Origin: G963717155 sp963717155
GTDB lineage: Bacteria > Actinomycetota > Thermoleophilia > Gaiellales > JALYLC01
Direction of reading: 5' to 3'
Assembly (NCBI GenBank): GCA_963717155.1
Contig: OY970326.1
Coordinates: 1,364,001 to 1,428,000 of the forward strand
Length of the DNA: 64,000 bases
This document shows positions 35,866-44,003 of the stretch, in pieces (within the stretch, counting starts at the first letter, position 1; every line of letters starts with the position of its first letter). The translations under genes and the position numbers were made by a program. The notes under the pieces were generated by a model that saw nothing but the letters and a program-made list of their open reading frames with translations, made no database searches and was not told the DNA's origin.

Positions 35866-37197
35866 TACCCCCAGGTGCTGACCGGCATGCTCATGACCCG
35901 CGCCAGACCCCAGGACTACTTCGTCATCGAGGGTGGCGGGCCGATCTCGGGGCGTGTTCGTCCCGAGGGGAACAAGAACGCAGCGTTGCCGCTGCTCGCC
36001 GCGACGCTCCTGACCGCCGAGCCGGTCGAGCTCTCGAACGTGCCGCGCATCCGCGACGTCGAGACGATGCTCGAGCTGCTCGACGATCTCGGCGCCGAGG
36101 TGGCATGGACCGGCCCGAACGAGGTGCGCGTGTGCGCGGCCGACGTCTCGACGACGGCCCTCGACGAGCGGCTGGCGGAGCGGATCCGCGCGTCGATCCT
36201 GCTGGCAGGCCCGCTGCTCGGGCGCTTCGGCCGTGCCGAGGTACCGCCCCCGGGCGGCGACGTGATCGGGCGACGCCGCGTCGACACGCACCTGTTCGCG
36301 CTCGCGGGGCTCGGGGCGATCGTCGAGGTCGAGCGGGCCTACAAGTTCTGGGCACCGGGTGGTCTTCGCGGTGCCGAGCTGTTCCTCGACGAGGCCTCGG
36401 TGACCGGTACCGAGAACGCGCTCATGGCCGCGGCGCTCGCCGAGGGACGGACGACGATCGTGAACGCGGCGTGCGAGCCGCACGTGCAGGAGCTGTGCGA
36501 GCTCCTGCAGTCGATGGGCTCGCACATCGAGGGGATCGGCTCGAACCTGCTGCACATCGACGGATGCCGCGAGCTCGGCGGCGCCCGGCACCGCGTCCGC
36601 GCGGACCACATCGAGATCGGCAGCTTCATCGGCCTCGCAGCCGTGACGGGCGGGGATCTCGTGATCGAGGACGCCGAGCCGCGCGACCTGCGCGCGACCC
36701 TGCACGCGTTCGAGCGGCTCGGAGTGCACTGCGATCCGCTTCCCGACGGCTCGCTGCACGTGCCGGCGAGCCAGGAGCTCGCGATCCAGGACGACGTCGG
36801 CGGCCAGATCGCGAAGATCGAGGATGGCCCCTGGCCCATGTTCCCGGCCGACCTGACGTCGATCGCCGTGGCGGTCGCGACCCAGGCGACGGGCACGGTA
36901 CTCATCTTCGAGAAGCTGTTCGAGAACCGTCTGGTCTTCACCGACAAGCTCGTCAACATGGGCGCCCGGATCATCCTTTGCGACCCCCATCGCGTCGTCG
37001 TCACCGGCCCGGCCAAGCTGTACGGCCAGCGGCTGTCCAGCCCCGACATCCGCGCCGGCATGGCGCTCCTGATCGCGTCGCTGGCGGCCGAGGGAACGAG
37101 CGTGATCGGCGAGGTCGGACAGATCGATCGCGGCTACGAGCGGATCGATGAGCGCCTCCGCGCCCTCGGGGCGCGCATCGAGCGCGTCACCGCCTAA
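35848..37197 (+). CDS. murA: UDP-N-acetylglucosamine 1-carboxyvinyltransferase, Asp-type
   Basis: The 449-aa product (from GTG 35848; ATG 35887 or 35893 are alternatives) catalyses the first committed step of peptidoglycan synthesis. It has VRPEGNKNAALPLLAATLL at the N-terminus, IRASILLAGPLLGRFG, and the repeated inverse-alpha/beta barrel pattern. At the active-site loop it reads PPGGDVIGRRRVD, so the usual PEP-alkylated Cys is Asp138. Asp-type MurA enzymes, as in Mycobacterium, are active and naturally resistant to fosfomycin. No second murA is in the window. Confidence 0.95.
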   Translation: MSAIAPYPQVLTGMLMTRARPQDYFVIEGGGPISGRVRPEGNKNAALPLLAATLLTAEPVELSNVPRIRDVETMLELLDDLGAEVAWTGPNEVRVCAADVSTTALDERLAERIRASILLAGPLLGRFGRAEVPPPGGDVIGRRRVDTHLFALAGLGAIVEVERAYKFWAPGGLRGAELFLDEASVTGTENALMAAALAEGRTTIVNAACEPHVQELCELLQSMGSHIEGIGSNLLHIDGCRELGGARHRVRADHIEIGSFIGLAAVTGGDLVIEDAEPRDLRATLHAFERLGVHCDPLPDGSLHVPASQELAIQDDVGGQIAKIEDGPWPMFPADLTSIAVAVATQATGTVLIFEKLFENRLVFTDKLVNMGARIILCDPHRVVVTGPAKLYGQRLSSPDIRAGMALLIASLAAEGTSVIGEVGQIDRGYERIDERLRALGARIERVTA

Positions 37198-37214
37198 CAG
37201 CTAATCGCCAGACC

Positions 37215-37946
37215 TTGACCAGGCTCGTCGCGGAGCTGCTCGTCGAGGGCGGCGGTGTCGTTCGTCGACGCTTGGCGCCGGGCAACCCGGGTCGCATCGT
37301 GGCCGCCGATCCGGTGGCGTACGCCCGGGACCTTGCGAGCGCGGGGGTCGGCACCCTGTTCCTGTGCGACCTCGATGGCTGGGTCGCGGGCGCTCCGCAG
37401 GCGCTCGCGATCGCGCAGAGCATCGTCGACGCGACGGGGGTCGAGCTCTGGTATCGCGGCGGGCTGACGATGCCGGGGGCGGTCGAGTCGGCACGCACGC
37501 ACGGCGTCTCGCAGGTCGTTCTCGACCTGCACGTGCTGCGTGATGCCGCGTTCCTCCGCTACGCGCTCGACTCGTTCGGACCGCGTCTCGCGGTCGCGCT
37601 CGACGCCCACGGCGCTCGCGTGCCGAGCCCGTTCGGCCAGGACGCCGATCTCTCGCTTCCGGACGCCGCCGGCGAGCTTGCGTTCCGCGGCGTGGGCGGC
37701 CTCGTGGTCTCCGACACCGCACGTGCCGGCACGCTCGCGGGCCCGAACCTCACGGCGCTTCGCCGGCTCCTGGACGCGGTGCCGTGCCGGGTGGCGTACG
37801 GCGGCGGGGTCGCGTCGATCGACGACCTCCGCGCCCTGCGCGACCTGGGACGTGCGACCCTTCAGGCCGTGCTGGTCGCGACCGCCCTCGCCGAGCAGCG
37901 GCTTGCGGCGGACGAGGCAGTCGCCGTCCTGGAACAGGGAGCATGA
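37215..37946 (+). CDS. HisA/HisF-like TIM-barrel protein with altered active site
   Basis: The 243-aa product starts at TTG 37215, 17 bp after murA. The fold is that of HisA/PriA: SAGVGTLFLCDLDGWVAG, ELWYRGGLTMPGAV, QVVLDLHVLRD, LAVALDAHG, VVSDTARAGTLAGPN and VAYGGGVASIDDLRALRDLG. But the first catalytic Asp (ALDLxxG) falls in LLVEGGG, and the RDGTL Asp is Ala in ARAGTL; the middle Asp (VALDAHG) remains. No other his genes are near. It is therefore probably not a working HisA, but a paralogue of unknown role cotranscribed with ridA. Confidence 0.75.
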   Translation: MTRLVAELLVEGGGVVRRRLAPGNPGRIVAADPVAYARDLASAGVGTLFLCDLDGWVAGAPQALAIAQSIVDATGVELWYRGGLTMPGAVESARTHGVSQVVLDLHVLRDAAFLRYALDSFGPRLAVALDAHGARVPSPFGQDADLSLPDAAGELAFRGVGGLVVSDTARAGTLAGPNLTALRRLLDAVPCRVAYGGGVASIDDLRALRDLGRATLQAVLVATALAEQRLAADEAVAVLEQGA

Positions 37947-38341
37947 GAATGAGCAGCCGTCAGAGCATTCATACCGAGCGCGCCCCGGCGCCCGTCGGCG
38001 GTGCGCCGTACTCCCAGGCGATCGTGTGCGGCGAGCTGGTCTTCGCGAGCGGCCAGGTGCCGCTTGATCCGTCCACGAACGCGCTCGTCGCGGGCGGTGT
38101 GGCCGAGCAGACGGAGCAGGTGCTGCGCAACCTGCAGGCGGTGCTCGAGGCGGCCGGAAGCGGCCTCGACCGTGCGCTCAAGACGACGGTGTTCCTCACG
38201 GATCTCGGGACGTTCGGCGAGATGAACGACGTGTACGGCCGGCATCTCACCGCGCCCTACCCGGCCCGCTCGACCATCGAGGTCTCCGCGCTGCCCGCCG
38301 GGGCTTCGGTCGAGATCGAGTGCACCGCCGTGCGCGGCTAG
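37943..38341 (+). CDS. ridA: RidA family enamine/imine deaminase
   Basis: The 132-aa product overlaps the HisA-like stop in an ATGA junction (a second ATG lies 6 bp on). RidA trimers hydrolyse reactive 2-aminoacrylate and other imines made by PLP enzymes. Typical motifs are GGAPYSQAIVCGELVFASGQ, NLQAVLEAAGSGLDRALKTT, MNDVYGRHL and the substrate-binding Arg in PARSTIEVSALPAGASVEIE. The window has several PLP enzymes that could generate imines. Confidence 0.92.
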   Translation: MRMSSRQSIHTERAPAPVGGAPYSQAIVCGELVFASGQVPLDPSTNALVAGGVAEQTEQVLRNLQAVLEAAGSGLDRALKTTVFLTDLGTFGEMNDVYGRHLTAPYPARSTIEVSALPAGASVEIECTAVRG

Positions 38342-38352
38342 AGCCTGATCTC

Positions 38353-39000
38353 GTGGGGAACTCGAAGCTCGAGGTCTTCCTGATCGTGCTGCCGATCTTC
38401 ATCGGCTCGCTCACGCTGCACGAGCTCGCCCACGGCCTCGTGGCGTACCGCCTCGGCGATCCCACCGCGAAGCTCATGGGGCGTCTCTCGCTGAACCCGA
38501 TCGTGCACCTGGACCCGCTCGGGAGCCTGTTCTTCGTCGCGAGCTACTGGGTGGGAGGGTTCCTGTTCGGCTGGGCTCGCCCGGTACCGGTCGACCCGAG
38601 GAACCTCCGGATCGGGCCGCAACGCGGGATGGCGCTGGTCGGAATCGCCGGACCGATCACCAACTTCCTGCTCGCGATCCTGTTCGGCGTGATCGTGGCG
38701 CACGGGGGCTACACGGGCACGACGCTGGAAGTCCTGCTGTACGCGTTCTACATCAACATCGTGCTCGGAGTCTTCAACCTGCTGCCGGTCCCACCGCTCG
38801 ACGGATCGCGCATCGTTGCCGGTTTCATGGACCGCACGACGTACGCGGCCTGGGCATCGCTCGACCAGTACGGGATGGTGATCCTGCTGATCCTGTTCTT
38901 CGTCTTCCAGGGACCGTTCACGACGCTGCTGCAGCACGCCACGAGCGATGTGGCAGCCATCATCTCCGACATCGTCGGCGGGACGCCGATCGTCGTGTGA
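38353..39000 (+). CDS. M50 family intramembrane metalloprotease (site-2 protease-like)
   Basis: The 215-aa product starts at GTG 38353, 12 bp after ridA. It has a zinc site HELAHG in the first membrane helix, and NLLPVPPLDGSRIV, the second ligand motif of the M50 family. Other hydrophobic segments are IVLPIFIGSLTL, MALVGIAGPITNFLLAI and YGMVILLILFFVF. It lacks PDZ domains, unlike the RseP homologue at 57.5 kb, and resembles the short Rip/SpoIVFB-like peptidases often found near segregation genes. Substrate unknown. Confidence 0.85.
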   Translation: MGNSKLEVFLIVLPIFIGSLTLHELAHGLVAYRLGDPTAKLMGRLSLNPIVHLDPLGSLFFVASYWVGGFLFGWARPVPVDPRNLRIGPQRGMALVGIAGPITNFLLAILFGVIVAHGGYTGTTLEVLLYAFYINIVLGVFNLLPVPPLDGSRIVAGFMDRTTYAAWASLDQYGMVILLILFFVFQGPFTTLLQHATSDVAAIISDIVGGTPIVV

Positions 39001-39692
39001 GCGCGCGGCTCGTCACGTTCGACGGCGACGACACGCTGTGGGCGGTCGAGCCACCGTTCGAGGGCGCGTTGCGTGGGTCGTGCAGCGCGTTCGCCAGACA
39101 CTTCCCGGATCGGCCGGTGACGGTCGAGGAACTGGTCGAGGACCGGCGGGCCGTGCACGAGTCGATGCCTCCGGGCAGCGACCTTCGGGCCTACCGGGTG
39201 GCGGCGTTCCAGCGGCGCATCGACATCCTCGGTGGAGCACCCGACGGGCTCGCCGAGGAGCTCTGCGACACCTTCCTGCATTTGCGCTCCTCGCTGATCG
39301 AGCCGTATGCCGACACCGTTCCGGCGCTCGACCGGCTGACGCAGAGGGCCGTCGTCGGGCTCATCACCAACGGGAACGCCGATGTCGAGAAGACGCCGCT
39401 CGCAGGTCGCTTCGCATTTCGCCTGCACGCCTTCGAGCACGGGCCCGAGAAGCCCGACATCGAGATGTTCGTCGTCGCGCTCGCACGCGCCGGCGTGTCC
39501 GCACGGGCGGCGGTGCACGTCGGCGACTCCCTCGAGTGCGACGTCGCGGGCGCGCAGGCCGCGGGCTTCAAGGCGGTCTGGCTGAACCGGCGCGGTGCTG
39601 CGAACACCTCCGGCCTGCAGCCGGATGCCGAGATCTCGTCGCTCCGCGAGCTCGACACGGTGCTCGACACGCTCGTACCCTGGCCGGCATGA
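38997..39692 (+). CDS. HAD-superfamily hydrolase
   Basis: The 231-aa product starts at GTG 38997, overlapping the protease stop. HAD motifs are VTFDGDDTLWAVE (nucleophile and acid Asp), LITNGN (motif II), a Lys in EKPDIEMF, and VHVGDSLECDVAGAQAAGF (motif IV). The cap is helical. The substrate is unknown. It is coupled to yggS by an ATGA overlap. Confidence 0.88.
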   Translation: MSARLVTFDGDDTLWAVEPPFEGALRGSCSAFARHFPDRPVTVEELVEDRRAVHESMPPGSDLRAYRVAAFQRRIDILGGAPDGLAEELCDTFLHLRSSLIEPYADTVPALDRLTQRAVVGLITNGNADVEKTPLAGRFAFRLHAFEHGPEKPDIEMFVVALARAGVSARAAVHVGDSLECDVAGAQAAGFKAVWLNRRGAANTSGLQPDAEISSLRELDTVLDTLVPWPA

Positions 39693-40387
39693 CGACCCTG
39701 GACCTGGAGGTGGTGCGCCAGAACGTCGCCGCCGCGCGCGCTGCGATCGACGAGGCGGCGCGCCGGGCCGGACGGACGCCCGGAGCGGTCGAGCTCCTGG
39801 CCGCCACGAAGTACGTCGACGCGGCGGACATGCCGCTCCTCGCCGAGGCCGGGATCGAGCTCGTCGGCGAGAACCGCACCGACGCCCTCGCCGCGAAGCA
39901 GGCGCTGCACGCCGGGCTCTTCGCCTGGGACTTCATCGGCGCGCTGCAAAGCCGCAAGGCGCGCGACGTGGTCGGCCGGGTCAGGCTCGTGCACGCGGTG
40001 GAGAGCCTCAGCGCCGCCGAGCAGCTCGACCGGCGAGCCCAGGAGGACGTCGCCTGCCTGATCGAGGTAGACGTGGCCGGAGAGGCTCAGAAGGCGGGAG
40101 TCCCGCTCGCAGGACTCGACGAGTTCCTCGCCGCGTGCGCGCCGCTCGAGCGGCTGCAGATCCAGGGCCTGATGACGATGCCGCCCCTTGCCGCCGATCC
40201 CGAGACGTCGCGCCCGCACTTCGCGGCCCTCCGTGAGCTCGCCGCGCGGCTCGACGAGCGCTGGGCCGGTCGCTTCCGGTTCGGGACGCTCTCGATGGGG
40301 ACGTCGCAGGATTTCGCGGTGGCCGTGGAGGAGGGCGCGACCATCGTCCGGCTCGGTTCTGTGCTGTACGGCCGATCGTCCCGGTAA
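39689..40387 (+). CDS. YggS family PLP homeostasis protein
   Basis: The 232-aa product (ATG 39689) is a PLP-binding barrel related to alanine racemase N-domain. It has LLAATKYVDAADM with the PLP Lys, GENRTDALAAKQ, WDFIGALQSRKARDVV, LIEVDVAGEAQKAGV and LSMGTSQDFAVAVEEGATIVRLG. The family keeps PLP pools balanced. It precedes sepF, as in many Gram-positive division clusters (ylmE-ylmF). Confidence 0.93.
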   Translation: MTTLDLEVVRQNVAAARAAIDEAARRAGRTPGAVELLAATKYVDAADMPLLAEAGIELVGENRTDALAAKQALHAGLFAWDFIGALQSRKARDVVGRVRLVHAVESLSAAEQLDRRAQEDVACLIEVDVAGEAQKAGVPLAGLDEFLAACAPLERLQIQGLMTMPPLAADPETSRPHFAALRELAARLDERWAGRFRFGTLSMGTSQDFAVAVEEGATIVRLGSVLYGRSSR

Positions 40388-40390
40388 CCT
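40385..40390 (+). promoter_or_regulatory. Leaderless-type -10 box for sepF
   Basis: TAACCT preceded by G; the TAA is the yggS stop codon. Eight nt separate it from ATG 40399. Confidence 0.6.
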
Positions 40391-40398
40391 TCCGCGGC

Positions 40399-40983
40399 AT
40401 GGGCGCTCGTGATATGTGGCACCGGGGCCTCGTCTACTTCGGGCTTGCCGAGGACGAGGCGTGGTACGACGACGACGAGGACGGGTCTGCGGCGCACGAC
40501 GACCTCGAGCGGACCTACCGCGAGCGGCCGAACGTCCGCCGCATCGACCGGCAGCGCGGTCGCGGCCAGGTCGAGGTCGAGGACATCTTCCCCGACGAGG
40601 ATCTGCCCCGATCATCGAAGGGCAAGTCCCGCAGAACCGACGGCGGCGCCTCGACCGCCGTGCTCCGCCCGGCCGAGGTCCGCGCCGCGCGTGCAGCGGG
40701 CGAGATCGCCAAGGTCCACCTGATCGCGCCGCGCTCGTTCAACGATGCGCAGCAGATCGCCGATCGCTTCAAGCGCGACATCCCGGTGATCATCAACCTG
40801 CAGAACTCCGACGCGGCGCTGGGCAAGCGTCTCATCGACTTCGCATCGGGTCTCACCTACGCGCTCGACGGCGGCATGCAGCGCGTGGCCGACAAGGTGT
40901 TCCTTCTCACTCCGCGCGATGTCGAGCTCTCGGCCGAGGATCGCGCGCGCTACCTCGAGGGCGAGTTCTTCAACCAGGCATGA
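40399..40983 (+). CDS. sepF: Cell division protein SepF
   Basis: The 194-aa product has the N-terminal amphipathic helix typical of SepF (WHRGLVYFGLAEDEAWY), a charged linker (DEDLPRSSKGKSRRTD), and the SepF core VHLIAPRSFNDAQQIADRFK, VIINLQNSD and FASGLTYALDGGMQRVADKV. SepF tethers FtsZ to the membrane in actinobacteria. It begins with its own promoter box and is followed, unusually, by a polyamine-type metabolic module before proC. Confidence 0.95.
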   Translation: MGARDMWHRGLVYFGLAEDEAWYDDDEDGSAAHDDLERTYRERPNVRRIDRQRGRGQVEVEDIFPDEDLPRSSKGKSRRTDGGASTAVLRPAEVRAARAAGEIAKVHLIAPRSFNDAQQIADRFKRDIPVIINLQNSDAALGKRLIDFASGLTYALDGGMQRVADKVFLLTPRDVELSAEDRARYLEGEFFNQA

Positions 40984-41016
40984 GCGCGTCCGGCGCGTGC
41001 CGTCTGCCGCGCGGCG

Positions 41017-41022
41017 TATCCT
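41017..41022 (+). promoter_or_regulatory. Candidate -10 box for the amino acid/polyamine module
   Basis: TATCCT preceded by G. Transcription from about 41029 would leave a 40-nt leader with the ribosome site GGAGGG 8 nt before ATG 41069. Confidence 0.5.
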
Positions 41023-41068
41023 CGCGGCGACTGTCCCGGTTGTGTCACCCGAGCGGAGGGAAGTGCTG

Positions 41069-42640
41069 ATGGAGACCGAGCCAGGCGGAGCCCCGCAGCG
41101 AACGCTGACCGAGGACGAGAGGATCCTGCACAGGCTGGGGTACGCGCAGGAGCTGATGCGCGCGGTCGGGGGCTTCGGCAACTTCGCGATCTCGTTCACG
41201 ATCATCTCGGTCCTGGCGGGATGCCTGACGTCCTACTTCATCGCGTTCAACAACGGCGGCCCGGTCGCGGTCACCTGGGGCTGGCTCCTCGTCGGTGGCT
41301 TCTGCATCATCGTGGCGCTCTCCATGGCCGAGATTGCCTCGGCGATGCCGACGGCCGGTGGGCTCTACTACTGGGCGTCGCGGCTGGGGAGCCCCGCCTG
41401 GGGCTGGTTCACCGGCTGGTTCAACCTGATCGGTCAGATCTCGGTGACCGCGGCGATCGACTACGGCGCGGCCGTCTTCGTCGATTCGCTGCTCAACCTC
41501 TGGTTCGGCACGTCGCAGACGGCGACCGCGATCTTCGTGATCTTCACGATCATCATCGCCGCGCACCTGCTGATCAACCTGGCCGCCCTGCCGATCCTCA
41601 ACATGATCAACACGTTCTCGGCCTGGTGGCACATGGTCGGCGTCGTGCTGATCGTGCTGGTCCTGATCGCGATTCCAGACCACCACCAGTCGGTGGGCTA
41701 CGTCTTCGGCAAGACGATCAACAACTCGGGCTTCTCCGGTACGAGCTTCGCGAACCCGATCTTCTGGTTCGTCTTCGGGATCGGCCTGCTGATGGCCCAG
41801 TACACGATCACCGGCTACGACGCCTCCGCGCACCTCTCCGAGGAGACGCTGAACGCGGGACGCGGCGCCGCGGTCGGCATCGTGATGTCGGTCGTCGTCT
41901 CGGTGATCTTCGGCTTCGTCCTCCTCGTGGCCGTGACGTTCGCGATCCCCGACACGGCGGGCACGCTCGCAGCGGGTGCATTCGACGTGCAGTACATCTG
42001 GCAGACATCGACAAGCGACAAGTGGGCCGAGTTCATGTTGGTGATCGCCTGCGTGGCGCAGCTCTTCTGCGGCCTCGCCTCGGTCACGTCGGCCTCGCGC
42101 ATGCTGTTCGCGTTCTCGCGGGACGGTGCGGTTCCCGGGCACCAGCTGTGGCGGCGGTTGGCCTTCCGTCGCGTGCCGGCGTACGCCGCCGCGGCGATCT
42201 GCGTGCTCGCGTGGGCGCTCATGCTGCCGACGCTGTCGAACGCCGCCGTCGGCTATCTCGTCGGCACGTCGATCGCCGTGATCGGCCTGTACATCGCGTT
42301 CGCCTTCCCGATCTGGCTGCGCTGGCGCGCCGGCGACTCGTTCGAGCATGGCGTGTGGTCGCTCGGCAACCACTACAAGTGGCTCAATCCGCTCGCGCTT
42401 CTCTGGATCCTCCTGATCTGCATCCTGTTCCTCGCTCCGAGCGTGCCGCAGGGCATACCGTGGAAGAACGACTTCTCGTGGGATCTGGCGAACTACGCGC
42501 CGCTCACCGTGGGCGGGGCCTTCATCCTGTTCGGCGGCTGGTGGATCATCTCGGCGAACCGCTGGTTCAAGGGCCCGATCAGCCAGGGCTCCGAGGCCGA
42601 GCTCGAGCGGATCGAGGCACAGCTCGAAGCATCGGGCTGA
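41069..42640 (+). CDS. APC-superfamily amino acid/polyamine permease
   Basis: The 523-aa product starts at ATG 41069 behind GGAGGG. It has about twelve membrane segments, the first beginning NFAISFTIISVLAGC. ALSMAEIASAMPTAGGLYYW and a later FCGLASVTSASRMLFAFSRDGA are signatures of the amino acid-choline/GABA permease family. The neighbours suggest uptake of an amine or polyamine. Confidence 0.85.
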   Translation: METEPGGAPQRTLTEDERILHRLGYAQELMRAVGGFGNFAISFTIISVLAGCLTSYFIAFNNGGPVAVTWGWLLVGGFCIIVALSMAEIASAMPTAGGLYYWASRLGSPAWGWFTGWFNLIGQISVTAAIDYGAAVFVDSLLNLWFGTSQTATAIFVIFTIIIAAHLLINLAALPILNMINTFSAWWHMVGVVLIVLVLIAIPDHHQSVGYVFGKTINNSGFSGTSFANPIFWFVFGIGLLMAQYTITGYDASAHLSEETLNAGRGAAVGIVMSVVVSVIFGFVLLVAVTFAIPDTAGTLAAGAFDVQYIWQTSTSDKWAEFMLVIACVAQLFCGLASVTSASRMLFAFSRDGAVPGHQLWRRLAFRRVPAYAAAAICVLAWALMLPTLSNAAVGYLVGTSIAVIGLYIAFAFPIWLRWRAGDSFEHGVWSLGNHYKWLNPLALLWILLICILFLAPSVPQGIPWKNDFSWDLANYAPLTVGGAFILFGGWWIISANRWFKGPISQGSEAELERIEAQLEASG

Positions 42641-42641
42641 G

Positions 42642-44003
42642 GTGCCAGTGGACGGACGGTTGACGCTCGACGAGCTGGGCGCGGCGGTGGCCGCGGCCCA
42701 GCTCGACACCGTGATCGTGGCGTTCTGCGACATGCAGGGCCGCCTGATGGGCAAGCGCGTGCACGGCCCCGCGTTTCTCGACGGGATCGCACAGCACGGC
42801 GCCGAGGGCTGCAACTACCTGCTCGCGGTCGACGTCGACATGAACACGGTCGAGGGCTATGCGTTCGCCTCGTGGGAGCGCGGGTACGGCGACTTCGTGC
42901 TGCGACCCGACCTCGATACCCTCCGTCGCATCCCCTGGCTGCCGGGGACGGCGCTCTGCATGTGCGATCTCCAGTGGCACGACGGCTCGCCGGTCGTGCC
43001 ATCGCCGCGCCAGATCCTGCGTGCCCAGCTCGCACGGCTCGCCGAGCGGGGCTGGCGGGCGATGGTCGGCTCCGAGCTCGAGTTCCTGCTGTTCGCCGAG
43101 TCGTACGACGAGTGCCGCGCCAAGGGCTTTCGCGGCCTCAAGCTCGCGAACGCGTACAACGTCGACTACTCGATCCTCGGCTCGACCTACGTCGAGCCGG
43201 TGCTGCGCGCGATACGGCTTGGAATGGCGGGTGCGGGGATGCCGGTCGAGGACTCGAAGGGCGAGTGCAATTTCGGCCAGCACGAGGTGAACTTCCGCTA
43301 CGCCGAGGCGCTTGCGATGGCGGACGACCACACGATCTACCGCAACGGCGCGAAGGAGATCGCCTACCAGCACGGGCACGCACTGACGTTCATGCCGAAG
43401 TACGACGAGCGTGAGGGAAACTCGTGCCACATCCACATCTCGCTGTGGGACGGCGAGCGCAGCCTATTCCCGGATGCGTCGGGGCATGGGCGCTCGGCGA
43501 TCTTCTCGAGCTTCCTCGCCGGCATCCTCGCCCATCTGCGCGAGCTCACGCTGTTCCTCGCGCCGAACGTGAACAGCTACAAGCGCTTCCAGCGCGGCTC
43601 CTTCGCGCCGACGGCGTTGGTCTGGGCAGAGGACAACCGCACCTGCGCCCTGCGGGTCGTCGGACACGGCAACGGCATGCGGGTCGAGTCCCGGGTGGCC
43701 GGTGGCGATGCGAATCCATACCTGGCGTTCGCGGCGCTGATCGCGGCCGGCCTTGCGGGCATCGACGGCGACTACGAGCTCGAGCCGCCCTGGGAGGGCT
43801 CGGGCTACGACGCGCTCGACCGCCCGCACGTTCCCGAGACGCTCCGCGAGTCGATCGCGTTGCTCGCAGGCTCCGGGCTGGCACGTCGGTCGTTCGGCGA
43901 CGAGGTCGTCGACCACTACTTGCATGCCGGTCGCATCGAGCAGGAGCAGTTCGACCGGGCCGTGACCGACTGGGAGCTGCAGCGCAGCTTCGAGCGGCTC
44001 TAG
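42642..44003 (+). CDS. Glutamine synthetase-like ligase (gamma-glutamylpolyamine synthetase type)
   Basis: The 453-aa product starts at GTG 42642, 2 bp after the permease. It keeps the GS metal and ATP motifs: MVGSELEFLLF, GECNFGQHEVNF, GNSCHIHISLWDG and RVESRVAGGDANPYLAF, and RGSFAPTALVW, but lacks the adenylylation Tyr context of assimilatory GlnA. Family resemblance is to PuuA/GlnA4-like enzymes that gamma-glutamylate amines. With the next gene, it would make and then hydrolyse gamma-glutamyl adducts. Confidence 0.87.
   Translation: MPVDGRLTLDELGAAVAAAQLDTVIVAFCDMQGRLMGKRVHGPAFLDGIAQHGAEGCNYLLAVDVDMNTVEGYAFASWERGYGDFVLRPDLDTLRRIPWLPGTALCMCDLQWHDGSPVVPSPRQILRAQLARLAERGWRAMVGSELEFLLFAESYDECRAKGFRGLKLANAYNVDYSILGSTYVEPVLRAIRLGMAGAGMPVEDSKGECNFGQHEVNFRYAEALAMADDHTIYRNGAKEIAYQHGHALTFMPKYDEREGNSCHIHISLWDGERSLFPDASGHGRSAIFSSFLAGILAHLRELTLFLAPNVNSYKRFQRGSFAPTALVWAEDNRTCALRVVGHGNGMRVESRVAGGDANPYLAFAALIAAGLAGIDGDYELEPPWEGSGYDALDRPHVPETLRESIALLAGSGLARRSFGDEVVDHYLHAGRIEQEQFDRAVTDWELQRSFERL

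Noticed and set aside
42642..44003. Annotation as assimilatory glutamine synthetase GlnA
   Set aside because: It is coupled to a permease and a PuuD-like hydrolase and lacks the adenylylation-site context; a gamma-glutamyl-amine ligase fits better.
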